From DAOLCO01 sp964612555 (GTDB lineage Bacteria; Bdellovibrionota_C; UBA2361; SZUA-149; DAOLCO01), in assembly GCA_964612555.1 (NCBI GenBank), contig CAZTBW010000019.1, positions 1 through 7,963 of the forward strand: a stretch of DNA of 7,963 nt, read 5' to 3'. This document shows positions 1 to 6,127 of the stretch, piece after piece; the stretch's first letter is position 1; each line of letters starts with the position of its first letter. The translations under genes and the position numbers were made by a program. The notes beneath the pieces are model-generated. The model was not told the origin of the DNA, searched no databases, and worked only from the letters and a program-made list of their open reading frames with translations.

Positions 1-376
1 TCGGCACCGCGATGGCGGTCGCGGCCACCGCCGTCGCGGCGCACGCGGCGAACAGACGCGTCCGCGGCGAGAACCGGGCGGCGCCGGCGATAGATCCCGC
101 TGCCGCAACGGATGCCGGAGTCGACGGAATCGGAGGCTGCGGTACCGCGGGTGGCGACGACGCAGCGGGCACCCTCGGAGCAGCGGGCGGCAGGGGCGGG
201 ATCGGTGAGGCCAGTGGGGCCGGTGGGGCTGCGCCGTTCCCGCTGACGGCGGCCTGCGGAGCTCGCTCCAGCTCACGCAGTCGCGCGAGCGCCCGTGGGT
301 CGGTGTGGATATCGGCATCCGGACCGTACGCACGGACCCGCAGCAGTGCCAGCTCGCGGTCGTCGCTGTCCCCCAT
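1..376 (-). CDS. N-terminal part of a Pro/Ala-rich membrane protein (cut by window edge)
   Basis: I do not recognise a named family. The minus strand is open from an ATG at 376 to the window edge (125 codons), beginning MGDSDDRELALLRVRAYGPD. Residues 1-40 are charged and helical (RELALLRVRAYG, ARLRELERAP). Residues 48-90 are a low-complexity Pro/Ala/Ser linker, and a hydrophobic segment (LFAACAATAVAATAIAVP) starts near residue 108 and runs off the edge. This pattern fits a cytoplasmic N-terminus, a flexible linker and a transmembrane helix, with the rest of the protein outside the window. Proteins opening with an ELALLR-x-RAYGPDADI-like segment are, from memory, common in Microbacteriaceae. 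It is divergent from the DUF262 gene, with about 140 bp between them. An alternative ATG at 380 is in another frame. A long plus-strand frame over the same bases is only a GC-rich shadow. The start has no strong ribosome binding site. Confidence 0.7.
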   Translation of the reverse strand, partial: MGDSDDRELALLRVRAYGPDADIHTDPRALARLRELERAPQAAVSGNGAAPPAPLASPIPPLPPAAPRVPAASSPPAVPQPPIPSTPASVAAAGSIAGAARFSPRTRLFAACAATAVAATAIAVP

Positions 377-447
377 GCATGTCACTCTGCCACGCCTGCG
401 GCGATCACCTCCACACGACGAGCCCGAGGGTGCTCCTCGGCGGTGCG

Positions 448-467
448 ATGTCGCGGTCCTGCGACAT
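448..467. promoter_or_regulatory. Perfect 7-bp inverted repeat upstream of the DUF262 gene
   Basis: ATGTCGC (448-454), six bases, then GCGACAT (461-467) form a perfect inverted repeat in the divergent gap between the membrane protein and the DUF262 gene. It lies 50 bp before the preferred TTG start. A competing pairing is possible, because GCGGTCC (453-459) is complementary to GGACCGC (486-492). It could be a dimeric-repressor operator or a leader hairpin. No clear -35/-10 pair was found here, so the function is inferred from symmetry only. Confidence 0.4.
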
Positions 468-503
468 GATGATGAGCAAGCAGTTGGACCGCATGTCCGA
501 TCC

Positions 504-510
504 GGAGGAA
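504..510 (+). promoter_or_regulatory. Strong Shine-Dalgarno GGAGGAA that sets a TTG start
   Basis: GGAGGAA lies 6 nt before an in-frame TTG at 517. The in-frame ATGs further upstream (448, 466-474, 493) have no comparable site, so this decides the start of the DUF262 gene. Confidence 0.65.
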
Positions 511-516
511 TCAGAG

Positions 517-2277
517 TTGTCGTTTCAGACCCCGCGGAGCGTCGAGGAGATGCTCAATGCCATCCACAGGCGCGACTACCTCATGCCCGCGATCCAACGT
601 GAGTTCGTGTGGGGCACCGATCAGATCGTGCGTCTCTTCGATAGCCTCATGCGCGGGTATCCGGTGGGGTCGTTCCTGCTGTGGGAGGTCCAGCCGACGA
701 CGGCACAGTCGTACACGTTCTACGAGTTCCTCACTCACTTCCACGAGCGTGACAACCCGTATGCGGGCAAAGCCACCGTCACTGCGGGGGCCGGAACCGT
801 TGCGGTGCTCGACGGGCAGCAGCGACTGACCTCACTCAACATCGCGCTGTACGGGAGCTTCGCCGAGAAGCGCAAGTACGCCTGGTGGAACAGCCCCGAC
901 GCGTTCCCCGTGAAGCGGCTGTACCTCAATCTCGCCGAGGATCCGTCCGACGAGGAGCTCGGGCTCAAGTACGATCTGCGTTTCCTCACCGATCACGAGG
1001 CGACCCCGGACCCGGGCTCCGAGGACAAGTGGTTCCGCGTCGGCTCCGTGCTTGAACTCGCGAACTCGGGGCCGGCGATCATGAAGGAACTGGCAGATCG
1101 GCAGATCGTCGACTCGGCCGATGCCTTCCAGCGCCTCTACGACCTGTACGAGGCGGTTCGCGTGCTCAAGCCGATGAACTACTTCCTCGTCACCGATCAG
1201 GATCCGGACAAGGTCCTGGAGATCTTCGTTCGCATCAACAGCGGGGGAACGACGCTCTCGTACTCCGATCTGCTGCTGTCGATGGCCACGAACCAATGGA
1301 AGGAGCTCGACGCCCGAGAAGAGGTCCGCTCGCTCGTCAGTGAGATGAACAGCAACGCAGGGCGTCAGTTCTCGTTCTCGAAGGACCTCGTCCTCAAGAC
1401 CGCCCTGATGATCGCCGGCGTTGACGTTCAGTTCAAGGTCGCCAACTTCACCCAGCTCAACATGGCCAGAGTCGAAGCAGCGTGGCCCCGCATCGAGGGC
1501 GCACTCCTGAGAGCTGCCAGCCTGCTGCAGCAGTTCGGGTTCAACGAGCGAAACCTCACGGCCAACAGCGCCATCATCCCGATCGCCTATTACCTGCATC
1601 TGCGAGATGCGGGAGACTCGTATCTCGACTCCAGCTCGGATGCGATCGACCGTCTCGCGCTTCAGCGATGGGTGACCCGTTCACTCATCAAGCGAGGCAT
1701 TTGGGGATCCGGCCTGGACACCACCCTGACTCGACTCCGGGATGTGCTCGCCGCGAACGGCTCGACCGCGTTCCCCGCCGCGGAAGTCGAGGCCGTCATG
1801 GCCCGCGTCGGAAAGAGCCTGTCGTTCGACGCGGCCGAGGTCGATGAGCTCCTCAACCTGAAGTACGCCGGCCAACGCACGTTCGCCGTGCTCTCGGTGC
1901 TCTACCCGGGCTTGGATCTGGGAAAGAAGTTCCACGAGGACCACATCTTCCCGAAGTCGATGTTCACCCGAAAGAAGCTCATCGCGGCAGGGGTGGCCCC
2001 CGAAAAGGCGGACGACTACCTCGCCGCCGTCAATCTTCTGCCGAACCTGCAGCTGCTCGCCGGCACCGCCAACATCGAGAAGCAGGATGCCTTGCCTGCC
2101 GACTGGGCGGAGACCGCGTTCCCCAACGCTCAGCGGCGCACCACGTACTTCGAGGAGAACGATCTCGAGGGCCTACCACTTGACCTCACGGGCTTCCTGG
2201 GCTTCTTCGAGCAGCGCGCCTCTCGAATCCGCGCCAGGCTCCTGAAGGCGCTCGGCAGCGAAGACGGTGCGGGGTGA
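517..2277 (+). CDS. DUF262-DUF1524 (GmrSD-like) HNH endonuclease, type IV restriction family
   Basis: This is a single-chain GmrSD-type protein. The N-terminal DUF262 domain (ParB/Srx-like fold, nucleotide-dependent in GmrS) carries the signature PAIQREFVW (residues 24-32), RGYPVGSFLLWEV (46-58) and the catalytic-type DGQQR (99-103). The C-terminal DUF1524 domain carries the HNH motif HEDHIFPK (473-480; key His476), the central NLLPN (506-510), and N519 and K522 in the closing segment. Known members cut phage DNA carrying glucosylated or otherwise modified cytosine; the specificity here cannot be read. I chose TTG at 517 (586 aa) because of the GGAGGAA site 6 nt before it and because DUF262 proteins usually begin only about 20 residues before the PxIQR motif. 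The alternatives ATG 448, 466, 472 and 493 would add 8-23 residues. The next gene starts 33 bp downstream on the same strand. Both key motifs are intact, so it is probably active. Confidence 0.93.
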   Translation: MSFQTPRSVEEMLNAIHRRDYLMPAIQREFVWGTDQIVRLFDSLMRGYPVGSFLLWEVQPTTAQSYTFYEFLTHFHERDNPYAGKATVTAGAGTVAVLDGQQRLTSLNIALYGSFAEKRKYAWWNSPDAFPVKRLYLNLAEDPSDEELGLKYDLRFLTDHEATPDPGSEDKWFRVGSVLELANSGPAIMKELADRQIVDSADAFQRLYDLYEAVRVLKPMNYFLVTDQDPDKVLEIFVRINSGGTTLSYSDLLLSMATNQWKELDAREEVRSLVSEMNSNAGRQFSFSKDLVLKTALMIAGVDVQFKVANFTQLNMARVEAAWPRIEGALLRAASLLQQFGFNERNLTANSAIIPIAYYLHLRDAGDSYLDSSSDAIDRLALQRWVTRSLIKRGIWGSGLDTTLTRLRDVLAANGSTAFPAAEVEAVMARVGKSLSFDAAEVDELLNLKYAGQRTFAVLSVLYPGLDLGKKFHEDHIFPKSMFTRKKLIAAGVAPEKADDYLAAVNLLPNLQLLAGTANIEKQDALPADWAETAFPNAQRRTTYFEENDLEGLPLDLTGFLGFFEQRASRIRARLLKALGSEDGAG

Positions 2278-2304
2278 ACACCAGCGCTGGTGTGTGGCTA
2301 CCCT
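2275..2304 (+). promoter_or_regulatory. Candidate leaderless promoter of the ScoMcrA-head gene
   Basis: TGAACA (2275-2280, 4/6 to TTGACA) and TACCCT (2299-2304) are separated by 18 bp. The -10 box sits 6 nt before the ATG at 2311, the spacing expected when transcription starts at the start codon. The -35 overlaps the stop codon of the DUF262 gene. This is read from sequence only. Confidence 0.5.
2278..2293. promoter_or_regulatory. Perfect 16-bp palindrome (candidate operator)
   Basis: ACACCAGCGCTGGTGT is identical to its own reverse complement over 16 bp. It lies between the candidate -35 and -10 boxes of the 2311 gene, where a bound dimer would block RNA polymerase. It has no loop and no following T-run, so a terminator for the DUF262 gene is less likely. 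No regulator gene is evident next to it. Confidence 0.45.
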
Positions 2305-2310
2305 GACCGT

Positions 2311-2958
2311 ATGGTCTCGTACGACGCTCTCACCGACCGCGCCGCCGTCGAATGGGCGATGAGCGAGTTCGATCGCCTCGGGCGCGACACGTTCCTCCAC
2401 GAGTACGGCTTCGGTGAAGCGAAGGACTACTTCCTCGTCACCGAATCGGGCAGCAGGTACGACTCGAAGGCGATCTTCGGGGTCGCTTACCGACGCCAGC
2501 ACGGCGTCGCCGTCTCACGCGACGAGTTCAGCGGCGGCAAAGCGGGGGCGGCCGGCCGACTCGCCGAACTCGGGTTCGACATCGAGGGCATCGACGAGAA
2601 GTCGGGTCGACGAACGTTCGGGACCTTCGACGAGGCACTAACGCACTATCGGATCCCGATCGAGAACCTCCCCTTGATCCGCGACTTCCTCGCGGGCAGA
2701 CGATTCTCCGAGTTCTACATCCCCAAGAGCGGAAGCTACATCGCGGCCGTCCCGGAGGAGGGGATCAAGAAGGCCTTCATCCACTCCGGCTACATCTGGC
2801 ATCGGGTGGCGAGTGGAGTCGGCGAGACGATCGAGCTCCCGGTCAACCGTGTCCGCGACGGCGGATACTGGCGGAACGCGAAGCACGACAGGCCGAGAGA
2901 GCTGTGCCCTACGCACTTCACGGAACTTCCCACGAATGGCGTCTGCCCGTACTGCTAG
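2311..2958 (+). CDS. ScoMcrA-like N-terminal head domain protein with C-terminal zinc-ribbon-like tail
   Basis: Residues about 10-92 match what I know of the ScoMcrA-like N-terminal head domain: AVEWAMSEFDRLGRDTFLHEYGFG, YDSKAIFGVAY (50-60), EFSGGKAGAAGRLAELGFD (72-90). ScoMcrA is a Streptomyces type IV restriction enzyme that reads phosphorothioate and methylated DNA; its head domain precedes the sulfur-binding, SRA and HNH domains. Here those later domains are not evident. The middle part (103-190) is unrecognised. The C-terminus has C199-P-T-H202 and C212-P-Y-C215, a likely zinc site. No HNH or PD-(D/E)XK motif is visible. The preferred start is ATG 2311 (215 aa), because a -10-like TACCCT lies 6 nt upstream; GTG 2290 is an alternative that adds 7 residues. 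It follows the DUF262 nuclease on the same strand, so it may act as its specificity or accessory partner. That is inference. Confidence 0.82.
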   Translation: MVSYDALTDRAAVEWAMSEFDRLGRDTFLHEYGFGEAKDYFLVTESGSRYDSKAIFGVAYRRQHGVAVSRDEFSGGKAGAAGRLAELGFDIEGIDEKSGRRTFGTFDEALTHYRIPIENLPLIRDFLAGRRFSEFYIPKSGSYIAAVPEEGIKKAFIHSGYIWHRVASGVGETIELPVNRVRDGGYWRNAKHDRPRELCPTHFTELPTNGVCPYC

Positions 2959-3280
2959 TCAGTTGTTCCGGGCCGGGCAGAGCTGCCCCTGGAGGGACTC
3001 GAACACGATTTGAGCATTCTGCATAGCGACTCGAAACGACAGATTCCGCGGAATTACGCGGGTTTTCGGAGCCGCGGCGACATCAAGGAGCGTCCGAAAA
3101 CAGCCAGTTGGAAATAGGATGCGGGCGAAAAGCGGGCAAAAATAGACCCGCTGATCAGGCATGCAGGGCGTCTCGTCTTCACAGTGCGGCCACGTTCAAA
3201 TTCTGAGTACGCCATTTTGCGCATATTGCTTCATTTCAGCATGCATCTGACAGCTACGTTTAGCAACATGCACCGACACA
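2959..3280. other. Non-coding stretch without a supported gene
   Basis: These 322 bases contain no credible CDS. They are more AT-rich than their surroundings, with runs such as GGGCAAAAATAG. What can be seen is a tRNA 3'-end-like fragment (2984-3004), a short imperfect hairpin GGGCAG-AG-CTGCCC (2975-2988) just after the stop codon at 2958, a repeat of GACTCGAA at 2996-3003 and 3028-3035, and a hairpin with arms AGCGGG (3131-3136) and CCCGCT (3147-3152). The drop in GC and the lack of genes fit an island junction or remnant. Confidence 0.6.
2984..3004 (-). other. tRNA 3'-end fragment, candidate attachment-site scar
   Basis: Read on the minus strand, this 21-bp segment begins GTTCGAGTCC and ends CAGGGGCA. 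It fits the end of a tRNA: G53, the T-loop TTCGAGT, a 3' T-stem CCCTC, an acceptor 3' strand CAGGGGC and discriminator A. The 5' part of the T-stem is wrong (TCGTG instead of GAGGG) and no D or anticodon arm follows, so this is not a tRNA gene. Tyrosine integrases commonly recombine at tRNA 3' ends and leave such duplicated ends. By orientation, an integrated element would lie to the right (higher coordinates). No integrase is in the window. Confidence 0.55.
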
Positions 3281-3898
3281 TCACAGACCCATAGACGGGC
3301 CACCGGGGGTGCCCGGCGCCCGATACGGGCGGCTCGGGTCGTGGCCGTAGGGGTCGATCGCCGGCGCCCGGCGTGGCTCCTGCAGCCGAATCTCCGGCGC
3401 GATACCGCTCTCGCGTGCGCGGCTCATGAGGCGCGTCGCGGTGCTCTGGCTGATCCTGAGCGTGTCGGCCACGAGCTTGAGCGGCGGGAAGCTGAGCGCG
3501 GTCGCGACGCGATAGACCGCGACCGCATCGTCGACGGCATCCGTCGTCATGCGGTCCTCGCGCGCGAGCAGATCTCCGAGGAACTCCCGAGCCCCGATGG
3601 TCCGCCCCTCCTCGACCTCGACGGTGACGACATCGAGCGCAGATCGAGCCATGATCCAGTGGGTACGCACCTCGCGGAGGATCTGGCTCGTGATGTCGAT
3701 GCCGCCCTCGGTGCGCTCGACGCCGGCAAAGGCGACCGCGGAGCGACCGAGCGCGTCGTCCCACTCCGCCCGCACCGTGATCACCCCGGGGACGCCCTCC
3801 TCCCCCGTCACGCGCACATGCCAGCTGCGTGGCACGCTCACGCCGCTGCCGAGCTGGATGCGGTCGTCGCTGATGTCGTACGCCTCGACGTGTGTCAT
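3281..3898 (-). CDS. Unrecognised protein with C-terminal helix-turn-helix
   Basis: I cannot name the family. The 205-aa product has a mainly beta-rich first half (SWHVRVTGEEGVPGVITVRAEW; VAFAGVERTEGGIDIT), a helix with IT-SQILREVRTHWIM (69-83), and a probable HTH at about residues 124-166 (AVYRVATALSFPPLKLVADT followed by LRISQSTATRLMSRARESGI), where LRISQSTATRLM resembles a recognition helix. The C-terminal 35 residues are Pro/Gly/Arg-rich and probably disordered. ATG 3898 is preferred because an extended -10 (TGG-AATAGT) lies 6 nt upstream, giving a leaderless start; ATG 3922 would add 8 residues. The gene is divergent from the small HTH gene at 4020, with 121 bp between them, a layout typical of paired regulators on plasmids or integrative elements. 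Predicted role: DNA binding, possibly regulation or element maintenance. Confidence 0.75.
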   Translation of the reverse strand: MTHVEAYDISDDRIQLGSGVSVPRSWHVRVTGEEGVPGVITVRAEWDDALGRSAVAFAGVERTEGGIDITSQILREVRTHWIMARSALDVVTVEVEEGRTIGAREFLGDLLAREDRMTTDAVDDAVAVYRVATALSFPPLKLVADTLRISQSTATRLMSRARESGIAPEIRLQEPRRAPAIDPYGHDPSRPYRAPGTPGGPSMGL

Positions 3899-3904
3899 GA
3901 CGCC

Positions 3905-3913
3905 ACTATTCCA
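3905..3913 (-). promoter_or_regulatory. Extended -10 box for the 3898 gene
   Basis: On the minus strand this reads TGG followed by AATAGT, ending 6 nt before the ATG at 3898, which suggests leaderless transcription. No clear -35 was found. Confidence 0.35.
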
Positions 3914-3962
3914 CGGCTTCATCGATTCCGCGAAGAAGAGTGTCGATCTTGGCTCACGCCTG

Positions 3963-3971
3963 TGGTAGCTT
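3963..3971 (+). promoter_or_regulatory. Extended -10 box for the small HTH gene
   Basis: TGG-TAGCTT (3963-3971) would place the transcript start near 3978, about 42 nt before the ATG at 4020. The 9-bp sequence TGGCTCACG occurs on both sides of it (3950-3958 and 3997-4005) and may be a repeated binding site. The -35 region is not obvious. Confidence 0.35.
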
Positions 3972-4019
3972 GCGAACGACAGGTGAATGTCAATGATGGC
4001 TCACGAAAGGAATGGCACG

Positions 4020-4199
4020 ATGAACCGATCACCTCAAAGCCTGGCTCTGACCATGAAGGATGCCGCCAAACTTGTCGGCGTCGACTACCGGACGATCAAG
4101 CTCGGCATCGAGAACGGGACCATCCCCACGATCCAGCTCGGCCCGCGTCGAATGATCCCCCGTGTCCCGCTGCTGCGCGCGTTCGGGATCAACGCCTAA
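4020..4199 (+). CDS. Small excisionase/MerR-like helix-turn-helix protein
   Basis: This 59-aa protein is essentially one winged HTH of the excisionase/AlpA/MerR type: SLALTMKDAAKLVGVDYRTIKLGIENGTIPTIQLGPRRMIP, where LTMKDAAKLVGVDYRTI is the HTH and GTIPTIQLGPRRMIPRV is the wing. Members bind DNA as recombination directionality factors or as small regulators of mobile elements. ATG 4020 is chosen because GAAAGGA (4005-4011) lies 8 nt upstream; an in-frame ATG at 3987 lacks such a site. It is divergent from the larger HTH gene and converges on the aquaporin gene, with a 119-bp gap in which I see no clear terminator, only repeats of GTTGAACGC (4265-4273, 4305-4313) and the palindrome GAACGCGTTC (4308-4317). 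With no integrase nearby, the excisionase role is only a possibility. Confidence 0.82.
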   Translation: MNRSPQSLALTMKDAAKLVGVDYRTIKLGIENGTIPTIQLGPRRMIPRVPLLRAFGINA

Positions 4200-4318
4200 C
4201 GCGTCGCAGTAGGTCGGAGCGAAGCACGGTTGACTGCCGAGCGCGTCAGGATCCTCATACGTGCGTTGAACGCAAGGGGGTCCGTCCCGGGCGGCCGGCT
4301 GGCTGTTGAACGCGTTCG

Positions 4319-5035
4319 TCAGGCGCGGACTCGTGACGTCTTGGGAAACAGTGCGATGGTCAGAGTGATCCCCACGACGCCTCCGATGAGTTGTGCGGCG
4401 ATGAAGGGAGGTGCAGAGGCGGGGTTGATGCCGGCGAAGGTGTCGGAGAAGATGCGGCCGATGGTGACGGCGGGGTTGGCGAACGATGTGGAGCTGGTGA
4501 ACCAATAAGCGGCGCCGATGTAGGAGCCGACGGCGGCTGCGATGACGGGGATGCTTCGGCCGGCGCGGGTGAGTCCGCCGATGAGCAGGACGAGTCCTGC
4601 GGTGGCGACGACCTCACCGAGGAGCGTGGCCGGGGTTGCTCGATCGGTGGTGGAGATTGTGGTGGGGGCGGCGAACATCGCGTTGGCGAGCGCGGCTCCA
4701 GCGGTGGCCCCACTGATCTGCGCGCCGATGTATACGGCCAGCGCGCCGCCGGTGAGTCCTGTCCGGTCTCGGCGTCCAAGGGTGAAGTCGACGAGGGAGA
4801 CGACGGGGTTGAAGTGCGCTTGTGAGATGGGCGCGAGGAGCAGGATGAGAACGCCGAGTCCGAGGGCCGTAGCGAGCGAGTTCTCGAGCAGCTGCAGGCC
4901 GGTATCGGCGGAGAGGCGCTGTGCCGCGATCCCGGAGCCGACCACGATGGTCACCAGCAGGCCGGTGCCGAGGAGTTCGGCGGTTGCCCGTCGCCAGAGT
5001 GGCGCTCCGGTGAGGGTGGGTGCGTCGACGGTCAC
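4319..5035 (-). CDS. Aquaglyceroporin (MIP family), probable arsenite channel AqpS-like
   Basis: This 238-aa membrane protein has six hydrophobic segments and both half-helix signatures of the MIP family: NPV (76-78, in SQAHFNPVVS) and NPA (187-189, in TSFANPAVTIGR). Arg194 is the likely selectivity-filter arginine. The family conducts water, glycerol and arsenite. Encoded directly after arsenate reductases, it most likely lets arsenite made inside the cell flow out down its gradient, as shown for AqpS with ArsC in Sinorhizobium meliloti. The start is GTG at 5035, overlapping the stop of the preceding arsC by 4 bp (GTGA). No Shine-Dalgarno is visible before it, so translation is probably coupled. 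It is the last gene of the operon, and the stop lies at 4319. The first NPA box reads NPV, a variation seen in this branch. Confidence 0.9.
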   Translation of the reverse strand: MTVDAPTLTGAPLWRRATAELLGTGLLVTIVVGSGIAAQRLSADTGLQLLENSLATALGLGVLILLLAPISQAHFNPVVSLVDFTLGRRDRTGLTGGALAVYIGAQISGATAGAALANAMFAAPTTISTTDRATPATLLGEVVATAGLVLLIGGLTRAGRSIPVIAAAVGSYIGAAYWFTSSTSFANPAVTIGRIFSDTFAGINPASAPPFIAAQLIGGVVGITLTIALFPKTSRVRA

Positions 5036-5688
5036 GCGGTCTGTCCGGCAGGGGTGAGCTCGGTGAGGAGGTCTTCGACGTGGTGGCGGATCTCGTCGCG
5101 AACGTGCCGGATGCCGTCGAGGTCGAGGTCTGCGGGGTCGTCGAGTTGCCAGTCGAGGTAGCGCTTCCCGGGGTAGAAAGGGCAGGCATCTCCGCAGCCC
5201 ATGGTGACGACGGCGTCCGCGGCGCGGACGACGTCGTCGGTGAGAGGTTTGGGGAACTCTTCGCTGACGTCGATGCCCGCTTCGGCGAGTACCTCGATCA
5301 CCCCAGGCAAGATCCCGGCGCCGGGTTGCGATCCGGCGGAGCGGACGTGGACGCGGTCGCCGGCGAGGTGTCGGGTGATCGCGGCGGCCATCTGTGAGCG
5401 GCCGGAGTTCTGCACGCAGACGTAGAGGATCTCGGGGACCGGCTTGGCGATCAGCCCGCGTGATTGGGCGAGCGCGGTGAGGCGGTCGCGGGAGAACTTC
5501 TCTGCCAGCGTCGGGAGGTGGGTGGAGACGGTCGCGGTGCGGGCGAGGGCCGTGTACGACTCGAACACGACGCGCTCAACGGTTTCCGCGTTGACCATTC
5601 CGGTGAACTGGTGCGCGAGTCGCTCTGCGGCGCGATGCAGCACTTGCTCCGGCGCGAGGAGGCCGTCTTGGCCGCGTCCGGTGCTCAT
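5032..5688 (-). CDS. arsC: Arsenate reductase (LMW-PTP type) with N-terminal three-helix-bundle domain
   Basis: This 218-aa enzyme reduces arsenate to arsenite in the cytoplasm. Residues about 12-78 (APEQVLHRAAERLAHQFTG and onward) form the three-helix-bundle dimerisation domain known from Corynebacterium glutamicum ArsC1'. Residues 85-212 are the low-molecular-weight phosphatase fold, with the anion-binding loop C91-VQNSG-R97, a second cysteine pair C165 and C169 in MGCGDACP, and the acidic DDP loop (183-185). ArsC1' is thioredoxin-linked, whereas C. glutamicum ArsC1 and ArsC2 use mycothiol and mycoredoxin; which partner serves here cannot be decided by eye. The start is ATG 5688, overlapping the stop of the upstream arsC by 4 bp (ATGA). 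The frame stays open further upstream to 6132, but only as a shadow of that gene. The aquaporin follows with another 4-bp overlap. Confidence 0.92.
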   Translation of the reverse strand: MSTGRGQDGLLAPEQVLHRAAERLAHQFTGMVNAETVERVVFESYTALARTATVSTHLPTLAEKFSRDRLTALAQSRGLIAKPVPEILYVCVQNSGRSQMAAAITRHLAGDRVHVRSAGSQPGAGILPGVIEVLAEAGIDVSEEFPKPLTDDVVRAADAVVTMGCGDACPFYPGKRYLDWQLDDPADLDLDGIRHVRDEIRHHVEDLLTELTPAGQTA

Positions 5689-6101
5689 GCCGCGTCTTCG
5701 GACGGTGTGAGCTCGGCGATGAGCGTTTCGACCCGGGCCCGGATCTCGTCGCGGATCCGACGTACGGTTTCCGGGCCCTGTCCGGCCGGGTCGTCGAGCT
5801 GCCAGTCCTCGTAGCGCTTGCCGGGGAAGATCGGGCACGCGTCGCCGCAGCCCATCGTGATTACGACGTCGGACTCTTTCACCGTGTCGACGGTGAGCAG
5901 CTTCGGGGTGTTGCCGGCAATGTCGATACCTTCCTCGGCCATCGCGGCAACGGCGACGGGGTTGATCTGGTCCTTTGGTTCCGACCCTGCGGAGAGAACG
6001 TCGATCCGGTCGCCGGCGAGGTGCTGCAAGTAGCCGGCGGCCATCTGCGAACGTCCCGCGTTGTGCACGCAGACGAACAGGACGGTGGGGGTGGCGGTCA
6101 T
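5685..6101 (-). CDS. arsC: Arsenate reductase, compact LMW-PTP type
   Basis: This 138-aa single-domain arsenate reductase has the anion-binding loop C11-VHNAG-R17 followed by SQMAAG, the cysteine pair C85 and C89 in MGCGDACP, and the DDP loop (103-105). Its length matches the mycothiol-dependent ArsC1/ArsC2 of Corynebacterium glutamicum, which form an arseno-mycothiol adduct resolved by mycoredoxin; assignment to that mechanism is an inference from length and phylum. It is the first gene of the arsC-arsC-aqp unit, with its own promoter and ArsR-type operator at 6128-6156. The start ATG 6101 has only a weak purine-rich stretch before it (GAAAGCGAGA). The stop overlaps the next arsC start by 4 bp, pointing to coupled translation. 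Confidence 0.93.
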   Translation of the reverse strand: MTATPTVLFVCVHNAGRSQMAAGYLQHLAGDRIDVLSAGSEPKDQINPVAVAAMAEEGIDIAGNTPKLLTVDTVKESDVVITMGCGDACPIFPGKRYEDWQLDDPAGQGPETVRRIRDEIRARVETLIAELTPSEDAA

Positions 6102-6127
6102 GGGCTGGTCTCGCTTTCGTTGCCAAA

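Noticed and set aside
295..516. N-terminal extension of the DUF262 protein up to ATG 295
   Set aside because: Overlaps the divergent membrane-protein gene, lacks a ribosome binding site, and the translation is not DUF262-like before about residue 74.
12..602. Plus-strand open frame of 196 codons at the left edge
   Set aside because: Ala/Gly/Arg-rich low-complexity translation antisense to the membrane protein, running into the DUF262 gene in a wrong frame; no family features.
2975..2988. Intrinsic terminator after the ScoMcrA-head gene (GGGCAG-AG-CTGCCC)
   Set aside because: The loop is only two bases unless a pair is opened, and no T-run follows; kept only as a weak hairpin note.
2984..3060. 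A complete tRNA gene on the minus strand
   Set aside because: Only the T-loop to 3' end fits; the 5' T-stem strand does not pair and no anticodon or D arm follows.
2959..3162. Minus-strand 67-codon frame in the gap after the ScoMcrA-head gene
   Set aside because: It reads through the tRNA-like fragment, and there is no ribosome binding site or recognisable domain; the region looks non-coding.
3341..4309. Plus-strand 322-codon frame opposite the HTH genes
   Set aside because: Antisense shadow of the 3281-3898 gene; His/Arg/Asp-rich composition without domains, and it overlaps the real small HTH gene in another frame.
4391..5057. Plus-strand open frames opposite the aquaporin gene
   Set aside because: Gly/Asp- or Ser/Arg-rich mirror frames of a GC-rich gene; the minus-strand MIP protein explains the bases.
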